Positions 36,310 through 47,784 of a DNA stretch of 64,000 bases are shown piece by piece; positions within the stretch are counted from its first letter, which is position 1; each line of letters starts with the position of its first letter. The position numbers were made by a program, and so were the translations under genes. The stretch spans positions 560,452,445-560,516,444 of the forward strand of contig NC_081413.1 of NCBI RefSeq assembly GCF_030272615.1. Direction: 5' to 3'. Origin of the DNA: Cryptomeria japonica (lineage: Eukaryota > Streptophyta > Pinopsida > Cupressales > Cupressaceae). Below the pieces are notes generated by a model that saw nothing but the letters and a program-made list of their open reading frames with translations, was not told the DNA's origin and did no database searches.

Positions 36310-36516
36310 TTTTCATCAAGATTCCCTCAAGAGCTGGCAGATCCTGCTTCCATACTTTAATTCTATTTTGTTAAAGGACAATCCTAAAAATCCATGCATT
36401 GCAAATAACTTTTTACACCTTTGTTGCTTGTGGTGGCGTTACAGAGAGTTTACATCAATAAATGAAGAACATGCCAATACTTTTAATGCATCAGTAGAAG
36501 TCTATCTCTTATTCAA
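36310..36516 (+). pseudogene. CWC22: Inverted fragment of a second CWC22 copy (MA3 region)
   Basis: On the plus strand, with frameshifts, one reads IFIKI, QELAD, KDNPKNP and further on MKNMPILLM. These match the MA3-domain end of CWC22. The first copy has this region at about 34490-34760 on the other strand with different residues (KNS rather than KNP, LKNMPRLIM rather than MKNMPILLM). This is therefore a fragment of a diverged second copy, not a fold-back of the first. Confidence 0.75.
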
Positions 36517-37304
36517 TATCTCTAGTGAAACCCCCATGATCTTTTGTTGGAGTAGAATTTGTTATATTCTAGAAAGGGTCTTGTCCTTTGTTGATGGGAT
36601 ATTCATCTACCTCAAGAAATAATTGTTCTTTGCTCCAACAAGAAGTGGAACTAAATGAAGATCTAACACCATGAAATGAATCCTCAAAAGGATTACTATA
36701 GTTAGTTTTGGTAGATAATGATCTAACAACTTTGGTGCAACATGCTACATCCAATTAAGTCTCCATCAGTATCTCTATTGTGTTTATGGTCTCTAGATTT
36801 ATGATCTCTATAATATAACTAATATGTGATATCTAGATTTATGATCTCTACAATATAACAATCCCATAATTATGTTTCCACACATCTATACCACAACACA
36901 AACATCATGCTAGTGTTCAGCCATAGCAATTGATATTTTAATTATAGAATGTGAAATATGCACATAACTATGAATAAAGATTAAGAAAAACAAAGAAAGA
37001 TGCTTATTGCAAACATAAATGACTAATGGACAAGAATTGAATTCATTGTAGAAAGTTTTGAATATCAAATTCACTTATTTGTGTGCATTTAGTAACTCAT
37101 GTACTTGTGGCCAACCATTTATCTCTTTCATAAATTAAACAATTATTAATAACATTAATGAATGGCTGAGTAATTATGTTTTAGTTGAAATTGAAAATAA
37201 AATATTTTATTTAAGGACAACTCACACTATTCCCTATCATATTTTAGACTCTTGGTTTTGTTAGAAGTGGTTTGTTGTCTTTAGAGCTGATCATTGAATT
37301 TCTT
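36517..37304. other. AT-rich spacer, no recognised gene
   Basis: A minus-strand ORF at 36569-36754 has a biased Ser-rich sequence that I do not recognise. The rest is AT-rich. Confidence 0.5.
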
Positions 37305-38115
37305 TAGTTACGTTTGCCAGCGTACTCCCAATCTATGCCAAAATGGGAGCTTTGGAACAGGGTATGGACATCCATCAAAGCATAAAAGATAGAGGAATTT
37401 CATCAAATGTAGTTGCAACTGCTCTGTTAGACATGTATGCAAAATGTGGAAGCATAGACAAGGCATGGGAACTATTTGATGGATTGCCTCAAAGAAATGT
37501 GGTTTCCTAGACTGTAATGATTGCCAGATATGCACAAAATGGATTTGTTGAGAAGGCTTTAGAAACTTTCAAGCAAATGCAATCGGCAGGTGTAAAGCCA
37601 AATTCCACGACCATTGCTACTATCCTCCTTGCCTATGCCAAAATGGGAGATTTGGAACAAGGTATGGAAATTCATCGAAGCATAAAGGATAGAGGAATTT
37701 TGTCAAATGTTGTAGTTGCAACTGCCCTAGTAGACATGTATGCAAAATGTGGAAGCATAGACAAGGCACGTGAACTATTTGATAGAATTCCTGAAAGAAA
37801 CGTTGTCTCATGAACTGCAATGATTGCCGGATATGCACAAAATGGATTTGTCGAAAAGGATTTAGACACTTTCAAGAAAATGAAATTGGCAGGCATAAAG
37901 CCAAATTCCACAACCTTTTCCAGCATCCTCCTTGCCTGTGCAAAACTGGGAGCTTTGGAATAGGGTATGGATATCCATCAAAGCATAACGGATAGAGGAA
38001 TTTTGTTAGGTGTTGTACTTGCAAATGCCCTGCTTGACATGTATGCAAAATGTGGAAACATGGACAAGGCTCGTGAATTGTTTGATACGATGCCACAAAG
38101 AGATGTGATCTCATG
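37305..38115 (+). pseudogene. PLS-type pentatricopeptide repeat (PPR) pseudogene fragment
   Basis: Successive repeat units read YAKMGALEQGMDIH, ALLDMYAKCGSIDKA, ELFDGLPQRNVVS, and so on, giving about eight PLS-type motifs (37305-38115). PPR proteins of this class bind organelle RNA and guide splicing or C-to-U editing. The start and the C-terminal E/DYW domains are absent. Stops at 37508-37510 (TAG) and 37811-37813 (TGA) stand where Trp is expected after VVS, and 37963-37965 (TAG) follows LGALE. After about 38115 similarity ends abruptly. No introns interrupt it, but that is normal for PPR genes, so retroposition is not proved. Confidence 0.88.
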
Positions 38116-39521
38116 TGAACAATCAACACGCGTGTATACGAGAGGAAGGGATTGCTGCAACAAAATTGAACGCTCACTCCTCAATCACAGGTCTATGGTT
38201 TTTCGAGGAGTGGATTCCTATAGGGTATTACGCATTCAGGGAACCACACCTTTGACTAGAAGACATTTGGCCTGAGATTGGATAATCAATATGAATATGA
38301 GATTGACCAATGTGCATTAAAAACTAGGGCAATTTGCACAAAAAAGGAATCTCTTGAATGGTATATTTTTTGCAACATGAATTTAAGGTGAAGAATCTAC
38401 CTCCTGTGTGGGATTGCAAGCAATTCCACAAATGCCTTCGACGTGGGTTTGATGTTGTTGGGGGTTGAAGTCCAGGGATAACTTTAAGAAACCCCCCTGG
38501 GCAACTGTGTAAAATCCTAGTGAATCAGACATTATTTTCGAGGGGAAATTTTCATATCGATGGCGAATTTTTTTTTTTAAATGACGAAAAAATTATTTTG
38601 TATTGGCGAATTTTTTTCTAGTGTGCGAAAATGCCATAAATTTCTGGTGAATAATACCTTGTTCTATGGGGAAAATATTTATTGTGGGAGGTAAATAATT
38701 ATTGTTAAAAGGAATAAATATATAATTGTATGAGCGAAAATTTTTACTCCGAAGGAAAAATTATTTAAATGTATTGGCGATTTTTATCCACCGCTTGAAA
38801 ATTATTTAAATGTTTTGGTGAATATTTTGTTATTTATGGTATAATATATAATTCATTGGCAATTTCATAAATTCATTGCCATTAATAGACAAGGCACATC
38901 ACATCACATCAATACATCACATCACATAATACATTGAGTCAGGACTCTGCACAATGTATCAATAAGCGTAGCCTCTTTGACACATAAAGGGTGAAACATA
39001 CCTAAAATCTATCAATGATTTTAAACTGTTTGATGATTGTATATCAATGGCTGAAGTTTTATTTCGACCCAATGTTTTGAAGAGAACATAGCTCACCAGA
39101 AAGTGCCCGGAATGGAATTGGATTCAATAGACACGTATCAAATGTCACGAATCACGATTGATAATTTCTTTCATTTAATATATATATTTTCACTTATAGC
39201 AGTCCACTCTATCCCCACAACTTCCAATGTGATACTTGCCAATTTGGTACTGGTTCATAGTTGTTTCTAATTTCACACACTCGTGCATTTATGGGAAAGA
39301 TTTGCAGAGATATGAAAGATTTAATTTTTTTTTATAGCAATTAATACTGGTAAAGAAGTAATTATTACAATCAAGAGCTTCAACAATTTATATACGATCT
39401 CTACTTCTTTCATCTTCAATTAGCCTTTGCCATTTAGTAGATAAATCGTCAGAGCTCACGGTATTTTAGGTCTATAGGCTCACTGCTCAGGTTGTTTAAT
39501 TTGTTAATCTATTTTCTCAAG
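38116..39521. other. AT-rich spacer with repeated GGCGAA words
   Basis: No gene was recognised. Between 38560 and 38860 the word (T)GGCGAA(TTTT) and relatives recur amid A/T runs. The segment may be the remains of a small DNA transposon. Confidence 0.45.
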
Positions 39522-40098
39522 ATGGACACTCCCATCCACTTGAGAAGCATTTCTGCAAAGGACCAAAGGGCCTTTCTAGGCTCCGTTAGAGACCCAACCC
39601 TCCAATTAGTCTGCAAGGAGGTTGGGTCATTCACCAATGAAGCTCTACGGATGGTGCTGGGCAGAGAATTTTTGCGAAACAAAAATAGGTACCGTGTTAA
39701 CAAGGACCTTACATCTTGCTTCTTAACGTCTCTTCTGGACTTGGGAGGAGACAAGGTGGATATGTTGATGCTGTTGGGGAAGGTTTTTAAGGAAGACTTC
39801 CTCGGAGACAACATTACTCTTGTCATTCTTGCAGAAGTAGGGGTGGGGATCCCTTGGGTGAGTGATTTATCCAAGCTTCTCCTCCCTGACCAAACACTGC
39901 CAGTGGCCAGGCAACAGTTTCTCCTAAACCTAAATGCGGAGTAGCTAACGCATCATAGAAAATGGGTGTGGATTGGTAGGGACTTCCTCTAGAAATGGTT
40001 CCTCCTGGATGACTTTCCAAACTACATATGGCTTGAAGAATTCTCTCAGTTTATGCTGTCTGAAGAATTCTACATGGAAGGAGGGCCAGATTCATAGA
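39522..40098 (+). pseudogene. Unknown ORF A, interrupted
   Basis: From ATG 39522 the frame is open for 140 codons to TAG 39942-39944 and then continues through one more TAG (near 39990) to a stop at about 40098. I do not recognise the protein. It is mixed alpha-helical in look (SISAKDQRAFLGSVRDPTLQ, FKEDFLGDNITLVILAEVG) with no signal peptide or membrane segment. Both internal stops could come from CAG. The stretch is less AT-rich than its surroundings, which supports former coding. Confidence 0.45.
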
Positions 40099-40701
40099 GA
40101 AAAATTGTAAACAATTCCACTACCTGTAGATTTTTTTTCCTATGTCCTTGAACCCTAACAAGCTGAGTGCCAAAGGCTCACTCATTTTGGCTTTTAAGTT
40201 TTGGGGGGACTCAAATCTCTGATGAAAAAATTGTAAATTTCAAAAGCATAAATAGTTTAATGATAATTTTTCAAATTCTGGTTTGTTTCACTTTGCCTCT
40301 TACATTCTTATGGATATAAAAATGCTTTCTATAATTCTATTTCATTTTTATTAATTAATTTCTTTCAAATGCTTTTTGTATATGAGCTACGTTATTTCAA
40401 TTATTTTTTAAACAATGGAAATAAATTTAATACCGTGATCTTTTTATGTAATGCTATAAAAAAAAATAAAATCAATTCATTCCATTAATTATTTGTACAT
40501 TGATTATGGCTGATTATAATTTTATAAATATATACTATTACTATATAGTCATTCAAAATACAAAATTTCAAAAGTTGCAAGATACAAAAGTTTATCAGTC
40601 AAGGTTTTTTCATTCAATTAATTGAAACGTTTCAAGATACAAAATTTGTCCATAGCTTATAGAAAGTAGACAAAAAAACTAGTTCATTGCCGATAGGCCG
40701 C
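40099..40701. other. AT-rich spacer between the two unknown ORFs
   Basis: About 600 bp of strongly AT-rich sequence between the convergent ORFs A and B. Nothing coding seen. Confidence 0.6.
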
Positions 40702-41403
40702 TCACTCAGTCTCACTATCCCCCTGGTCCTCCCAGTCCCTTCCCTCCTCAAAAGTCGATGCTTTGGCTTTCCCTTTTGCCGCTTCAGCTTTCATTTTTGG
40801 AATGCAGTTTAGGAACCTGAAGTCGGGGTTGCCCTCCAAGCTTGCCAGTAGCTGTATGGCCCTTCCTTCTTCAACCCTATCTCTCAATGCCCTACCAACC
40901 TCCATCCTTGCCACCACATGCAAAGCATTCAGGACTTCATCCACCCTCATTAATTTAACAAAGAGTTTCATCACTTCCCACCCCACTCGGGCTCGTTCAT
41001 GGCACTGGTATTTGATTTCATCCTATGGGCCATGAATAAAAGGAATCAATTCCTCCTGGTCATCCCCTTCCATAATTCGAATGCCAACTCCTGGCACCAC
41101 CCACTCCAAAATTGAATCCAAGTTAATCAAAAACTTCCCATTAATCAATTTGACCAATGTGAGTTTTACCTTTTCCAGCTCTGATTCGAATTCATAGGCC
41201 CACACCATAATTAGAGAGTAAACTTCCATGTTAGTTCGATACCGGTGACTGATATGTGCCACCTCCTCCGCAAGCATCAGTCGAGTTGCCGCCCACAACT
41301 TCTCCTCCTTAAACCTGAATAGTCCTTGCATTCGTTTATCAGATACTTTGCCCAAAAAGGGCACCAACTTCTTGTTTGTTCAAAGTGTGAAATTAGCCTC
41401 CAT
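40702..41403 (-). pseudogene. Unknown ORF B, interrupted
   Basis: From ATG 41403 the frame runs 234 codons to the stop at 40702, with internal stops TGA 41380-41382 and TAG 41023-41025. The protein has charged helical segments (FRFKEEKLWAATRLMLAEEV, VARMEVGRALRDRVEEG) and a Lys/Glu/Asp-rich tail (DWEDQGDSETE). No known domain was recognised. It is convergent with ORF A and may belong to the same unidentified element. Confidence 0.45.
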
Positions 41404-42096
41404 TGTATTACAGAAGCTATGATTCTATGAAATATGAACTACATATTGTGTCTGTACTTGCAACTGCTTCAAAGCAAAAAGTGGTACACAAATGAAAAGG
41501 TAAAAAAATCTGCCTCCGTCTTAACTCTTATAGGTCGGGTAATGAATGTGCACAATAAGACATTAATGCCATGAGATCAGGAAAAAGATTTCCTGCCATC
41601 CTCCCATTCCTCCTTTCATGTGGCAACACCTTGTGCAACAATAAATCACCACCTTGGCATTTGTACTTTCCAAATTTTCTTGCCTTAACAGGTTGAGGAC
41701 TGCATTGCACATTTTTTTAAATTAATAGACTAAATTTATGTTGAAATTTTATATATATTTTTAAACTATTTTTGAAAATGATATATCGTAAACATATTTT
41801 AAAAGAATTTTGTTAAACGTTAAATTAATATTTTAGATTTAATATTAAATGTTTTCTTTTTAATATTAAACTTTACCTTTCAAATTGCATATCAAAATTT
41901 ATATTTTTATTTAGTTATTTGTTTTATTCTAGAAACTAAGTTTCATGTTTAATACTATTTTTGAATTAAAATTTTTTACAAATAATATTAACATTATTTT
42001 TAATAGTTATCTCAAACTATTGCCCAATGCCCGAAATTGAACATTTTAAATTTAATTAAATAGAATTAAGTGAAAGTCTATACTTAATCGAAAAAT
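41404..42096. other. AT-rich spacer
   Basis: About 690 bp, very AT-rich from 41710 on. No supported gene. Confidence 0.55.
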
Positions 42097-42960
42097 AGGT
42101 ACCATCGACCATTGGATGAACAAAGATCAACGGCTAGGGTGGATTTCGGCCCGAATGTGGGAAGCGAACACCTTTCTGAGAACTTCGCCCGGAATTGGAC
42201 ATTTTAAATTTAATTAAATATAATTAAGTCTAAAAATCTCTTTTTCGGGCGGAATTTTAAAATGATTAAATAGACTAAAAATCAACCCAGAAAAGTGACA
42301 CGAGTATGGTGACGTGCCAGAAAAATGGCAGAAGTTGTGGGACCCACTACATCTTAAAACAGGTAACATCGACCCGCGATCGTTGGATGAACAAAGATCA
42401 ACGGCTAGGGTGGATTTCGGCCTGAATGTGGGAAGTGAACACATTTGGGAGAACTTCGCCCATAATTGGACATTTTAAATGTAATTAAATACAATTAATT
42501 CTATAAAGCTTTTTTTCGGGCAGAGGTTTAAAATGATTAAATAGACTAAAAATGAAACTGGAAAAGTGACATGAGTATGGTGACGTGCTTGAAAACTGGC
42601 AGAAGTGATGGGACCCATGACAACTGACAATAGGTACCATTGTCCGTTGGATGAGCAAAGATCAACGACTTAGGGTGGATTTCGGCCCGAATGTGGGAAG
42701 TGAACACATTTGGGAGAACGTTGCCCGGAATTGAAATGTTTTAAATTTAATTAAATATAAGTAAGTTTGTAAAGCACTTTTTCAGATGGAAGTTTAAAAT
42801 TATTAAACAGACTTAAAAAACACACGTGTAAAGTCACAATAGGTACCTTGGTCCCTCGTCCGTTGGATGAGAAAAGATCAATGGCTTAAGGTGGATTTCA
42901 GCCCAAATGTGGGAAGTGAACACATTTGGGAGAACTTTTCCTGGAATTGAACGTATTACA
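42097..42960. repeat. Four tandem copies of a ~210-270-bp unit
   Basis: Copies begin at about 42097, 42361, 42632 and 42841, each with AGGTA(C/A)C. Each carries CGTTGGATGA..AAAGATCAACG followed by GGTGGATTTCGGCCCGAAT, and GGGAGAACTT-type words. Copy lengths are about 264, 271, 209 and 120 bp. The CCGTTGG and CAACGG words form a short inverted pair in most copies. The block ends about 510 bp before the G-patch ORF. Confidence 0.88.
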
Positions 42961-42962
42961 TT

Positions 42963-43149
42963 TAATGTCCTCATAAATTCAGAATTTATATTGAAGTATT
43001 GAATGTTTTGTCCTTCGGCATCGAATAATTAATAAAATTACAACATGATTCTTAATGTCCTCAGAATTTATACTGAAGTAATGAATGTTTTGTCCTTTGG
43101 CATTGAATAGTTATTAATAGTAATTAATAAAATTACAACATGATTCTTG
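42963..43149. repeat. Two tandem copies of a ~90-bp unit
   Basis: TTAATGTCCTCA..AATGTTTTGTCCTT.GGCAT..ACAACATGATTCTT occurs at about 42963-43052 and 43053-43149, with small differences. Confidence 0.8.
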
Positions 43150-43476
43150 ATATTTTACCCTTTAGGTTTTACTTTTCTACTTTTTAGAGTTTTCAAAATA
43201 AGAGACTCGTAAATCATAATCGTCTTTCATTTCTTGGATAAACCTGTAAATCGAGGGAGATTCAGAAATAGCTACTAGATTGAGGGATGCAAGTTGCAAC
43301 AGAGGCTGTCTGCACCAATCTAGTGAAATAGAAATTCCAATTTCCGGGTAAAATCTAGAACACCTACATCCCACCTTTTTTGCTTTTGGTAATCTTGTGG
43401 TCCAATTTAAGGGTTAGCATTTTCAGGTTTTTATCTAGCTTCCTAGCATTATTTTGAATTATTAACAATAATAGTG

Positions 43477-46400
43477 ATGGGGAAAACGGGAAGAAATAGC
43501 TCAACAAGAAGCCAAGTGAAAAACAAAATGTACCTAACCGAACTGGTTAAAACACTAGGTTTCACTGATGAATACCATGATATTTATGACCCTGCTATCC
43601 ATGGTGAAAAGCGTATCATAGATATTAGATATACATTGTCTAGTAAGGTGGCAGATGCATCCAGGGCAAAATTTACTGTTTTCAACCCAATGTTACAAAA
43701 AATAACAAATAAAATCACATCGTGGGATGTTGGATTGGGAAGCATGGTGTTACCTGAAGTATTCCCTTGCCCTGATTTTGTCATGGTCTGTGCTGAAAAT
43801 TATGATGAAGATAAAAAAGAAATTGTCAATAAAAATACAAAAGAGGAAATTCTATCCATAAACGAGGGAGAATTTACTCGTTTGTTGAACCTAGAATTTG
43901 AAGCCCAAAATTCAAATGTCCAAATTAACCTTGAAAAGCTGGCAAGGAATTATGAGAGTCTCGATCCAAGTTGCAGAGATTCATTTATCAAAGGTCTAAT
44001 AAAGATTGGTACTGGTATTGTGTTGGATTAGAATCATAAGCCTCCTTATGATTCTAAAATTTTTGTTCCATGGGTTGAGGACACTATTTCCTTGCTGTTG
44101 TTTTGCCTGGGATTGGAAAATGATAGGGAAGTGGGTGCAAGCCTTCTTGAAATGATTTATAATATCCATTGTGCAAGTCAGCCAGTAAGATATAATTTTA
44201 TTGATCACATTGTAAAATCCATGCAAAAACAACTACTTATGATCAAAAAAGGTTCCTGTAAGACATTTAGGTTCTCATCTTACTTGTGCTATCTCCTTCT
44301 ATCCAAGTATCATGCAATATTTGAGACCAACAAGCTTCAAATTGTGAGCTATAAGAATGATGAGAAGACTAGAAAGAGAACAGACTGTCCAATATATGAT
44401 TGGAGCCCAAAGATAAGGATGCATGATAACAGAAAGAACTACAACCATTTTGTAGACTTCTTTTTCGCACCAATGTATAATGAAATTACAAGCACTCCAA
44501 TGCCTAGGTTGCCTATGTCTTGTAGAGATTGCATTCAACTTGGAAGTCAAATAGAATTGGCTGACTGGTTCTTCATGGAAGAATTCACTGTGTTAAGGTT
44601 TTATGGATCGGCAGTAAAACCATACAGACTTCCAATACATGTGACAGAGAGGGTATTTGCATTAGAGTATGTACGGCAATTGGAGAGCACAGATAGGCAC
44701 TTCCATGGTCAGCAAAAGAAGAGCATATTTCCTTCCTTGCCTTTCTCATGTGGAGGGTTCACATTTGAGAGAAAAGCATTCATTGTGGCACATGATTTCT
44801 TGATAGTTTTTAACTTTGGTGACGAGGGTCTCTGGCAGTATGATCCAATCGGTGTAGTTCAAGAAAGCCTTAAGAAAAATGGGAACTCTTCAGTGTTATG
44901 TCAACATGAAAGTAAACCATTTCTAGAAAAGCTTAGAAACAAGGACTCCTAGGATGAGGTTAAAAAAGAGATGGAGAAAATTGCAGCTGACAATAACATT
45001 TCAACAGAAGAAATTTCATCACAAATTATGGAGGGCCAGGGCGATGAGGGCATCCAAAATAGGAGGTCCTACAATTTCTACATAAAATTTGCTAATCCAT
45101 CTAAGAAAACTATTCCCAAATCAATTCTGCACGAATGTAAAGAGAATTGCTGGACTCAAACCAAAATAAATGATTTTTGGACTATGAGGAGGAATCTCAC
45201 TGAACCAAAGACAAGTGCAGAATTTGAGAGCATCGATGAGGATGCAGAGTTTAGCAAATTGTGGGATATGGAGCATGGTGGGACTGAAGGTGATGATGAT
45301 GAGCATGAGGTTGTCGTTGAGCCCCCTCCAACAACTACTACAGTGCCTAAAATATTAGGTGGAGTCAGTGAGTCCATGAAAGACAAATATAGCAAAGGGG
45401 CAAACCTTGTGGAAAAAATGGGTTTTGAAGGTGGTGGTCTAGGTCCCAGAGGAGAGGGAATTTGGTATCCACTTCAAGTACAACTTCCATCACAGTCAAA
45501 ATCAAAAGGTCCTTATAAACCAGTCATTGGACTTGATTCTTCAGATTCATTAGGGATAGGTACTACTCATTACCCTTAGGGTCCACCTACATTTGTTTCT
45601 GGTTCAAATCCACAACCACCACCACATCATGGTATTCCCATTGGTGGTGAATTAAGTGCCACTGCCACTGGTGGGGAATCTGGGGATAGTATTCCTATTA
45701 TTGTTCAATCAAGTGCCGCTGTGATTGGTGGGTCAAAATCAAAAGGTCCTTATAAACCAGTCATTGGACTTGATTTTTTAGATTCATCACCGATAGGTAC
45801 TACTCATTACCCTCAGAATCCACCTACATTTGTTTCAGGTTCAAATCCACAACCACCACCACATCTTGGTATTCCCATTGGTGGTGAATCAAGTGCCACT
45901 GCCACTGGTGGGGAATCTGGGGATAGCATTCCTATTATTGTTCAGTCAAGTGCCACTATGATTGGTGATGTTGGCATGGGTACTACTACTGATACTAGTT
46001 GTCTTGGTGTTGGACAAGGGCAACAACAAAATATCACTCACAAGAGGCCACTAGAGGTAGATACTCAATCTCATACTATTGAGAATCCTATATCAAGTGC
46101 CATTGACACCACAAATCAATCATTTGTAGCTTCATATCACACACCTCAAAAGACTATGAAAACTACACATGAAAGTGTTAGTGGGAGTGGGACAGCATCA
46201 GGAACTATTGTTGGTAATCCTAATCCTGGTCAAGCATTAGTTAAAACCATAGGAATAAGTGGAACTAGAGCCTACGGTATTCCTATGTCACCTTTCAAAC
46301 AATCAATTGCTTTAGCAACCCTAGATTTTCAATTTCATGATTACTATGAAAAATTTGAACACACGACAAAAGCAAATAAAGAAAAAAAGAAAGCATTTCA

Positions 46401-47784
46401 TAGGAATTCTACATCTGAAGTTGTAAACGAACAGCTTGCAAGGAACAGGGTATTTCCAACATATGACCCACAGAAAGATATGATGGAGTTCATGGTTGTT
46501 ATGCCCCTGGGCCCATCTAAAGAAAAAAATCGACCACACAGTCAGATAGATCCCTCTCAATTTCAAGTTAGCACCCTCCAAATGGATTTCTCCAAAGTAC
46601 ATAATGTGGACAAAATTAGTGTGTCAAAAAGGACTAACGAAGTGATCTACACTTCACTGCTAAAGGTGAAGAGAGAAAAAAATAAACTGGAGAAACAAAT
46701 AGAAAAGTTACAGGCAGACCTAGAAAATGAGAAATCAAGGAGGAAAGCAGTAGATAGCAAGTGCAATGAATGATAGAAAAGGATAAAAAATTCAGGCTCT
46801 GCAGTAGAAATTGCAGAGCAGGACAAGAAGGATGCAGAATTGAAGGACTTGATAGAAAAACTGGCTAAAAGCAGTAAAAATATTGTTGAGGAAAAAGCTA
46901 GTTTTCAAAAATTATATAGAAGTTATGAGTCTGCTACCACTGAAATGAAAAAATTATAGGACCTATTGGATCATGGGAAGGAAAAAGAAAAACATTTGCA
47001 AGAGGAAGTAGAGGAAGAAAGAAAAAAATGTGCACAAATGAAAGAAGACCTACACAATGCAAATGATAAAATAAAAACTTTGGATGATAGATTCAAAGAT
47101 AATATGAAAAATACAACGAAGTATATACAAGAAAACATTTGGCGGGAAATAATGCAGAGGAGTGAGAAGTTGTGTGAATGGTTTCAATTGGCTGAAAGTA
47201 TGAGACAATTTTTTTTAAAAATCAAACAACACTATGAGAAGAGCACACATGTTTATTCAAAAGAGGAAATGGCAAAAAAGATTCTGAAAGTAGTCTATAG
47301 TTCCAGTGACAGCTACTTGGCATCTAAGGGAATTAAGAGCCGCATTGATGCCACAGTTAAGACATCATCTATCATTCAAAAATGCCAGAAGCTAAGGGAA
47401 ACATCAGAAGTTATGGACAATTGTGGAAAAAAGATAATGAAGCTGCAAGAAAAGAAAAATAATTTGATTAAACTTGGTTTGCCTAAGCCTGTTGACATAG
47501 AAAATAAATTCATTGGAGAAGAAGCTTACAAAGAAATCATGGAGAAAAAAATGAAGTCTGATTTAGACTTGCTTCCAAAGGACACAACTCCCAAAAGCTT
47601 TTTGGAATTCATCCAACCATTTACAACTCTAAATTCGCTATTGGATGAAACAGTGATGTCAAGTAAATCTTCTAAATATGGAATGTTGACAAAGTTGGAG
47701 TTGACTTTCCATAGTTTACAGAATATTGACCTTCCATCAGACGAAGAGTGGAGCACCCTACAAAAACTGGCACATAATTCTTAA
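43477..47784 (+). pseudogene. Giant intronless G-patch ORF of unknown family, interrupted
   Basis: One frame of 1,436 codons runs from ATG 43477 to the stop at 47782-47784. It is broken by stops at 44029 (TAG), 44950 (TAG), 45577 (TAG), 46771 (TGA), 46774 (TAG) and 46957 (TAG), but there is no frame change. The first ~490 residues are an unrecognised globular region (PCPDFVMVCAENY, FIKGLIKIGTGIV, RYNFIDHIVKSM). An acidic linker leads to a G-patch (about 45390-45470: GANLVEKMGFEGGGLGPRGE). Then follow a 79-residue Pro/Gly/Ser-rich unit present twice, a Thr/Ser-rich stretch, and a long Lys/Glu coiled coil (46650-47180). The tail is helical (KTSSIIQKCQKLRETS). G-patch domains bind RNA and activate DEAH helicases. 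Base composition and lack of introns suggest a transposon or retro-derived gene. I cannot name the family. Confidence 0.7.
45496..45969 (+). repeat. In-frame 237-bp tandem duplication inside the G-patch ORF
   Basis: Units 45496-45732 and 45733-45969 are 237 bp each (79 codons). They differ by a few substitutions. At the same position one has TAG (45577-45579) and the other CAG (45814-45816). Confidence 0.92.

Noticed and set aside
36569..36754. 61-codon Ser-rich minus ORF
   Set aside because: Could be a fragment of something, but I cannot link it to any family.
42097..42960. Tandem block as centromeric or rDNA satellite
   Set aside because: Only four partly truncated units with unequal length; no long homogeneous array.
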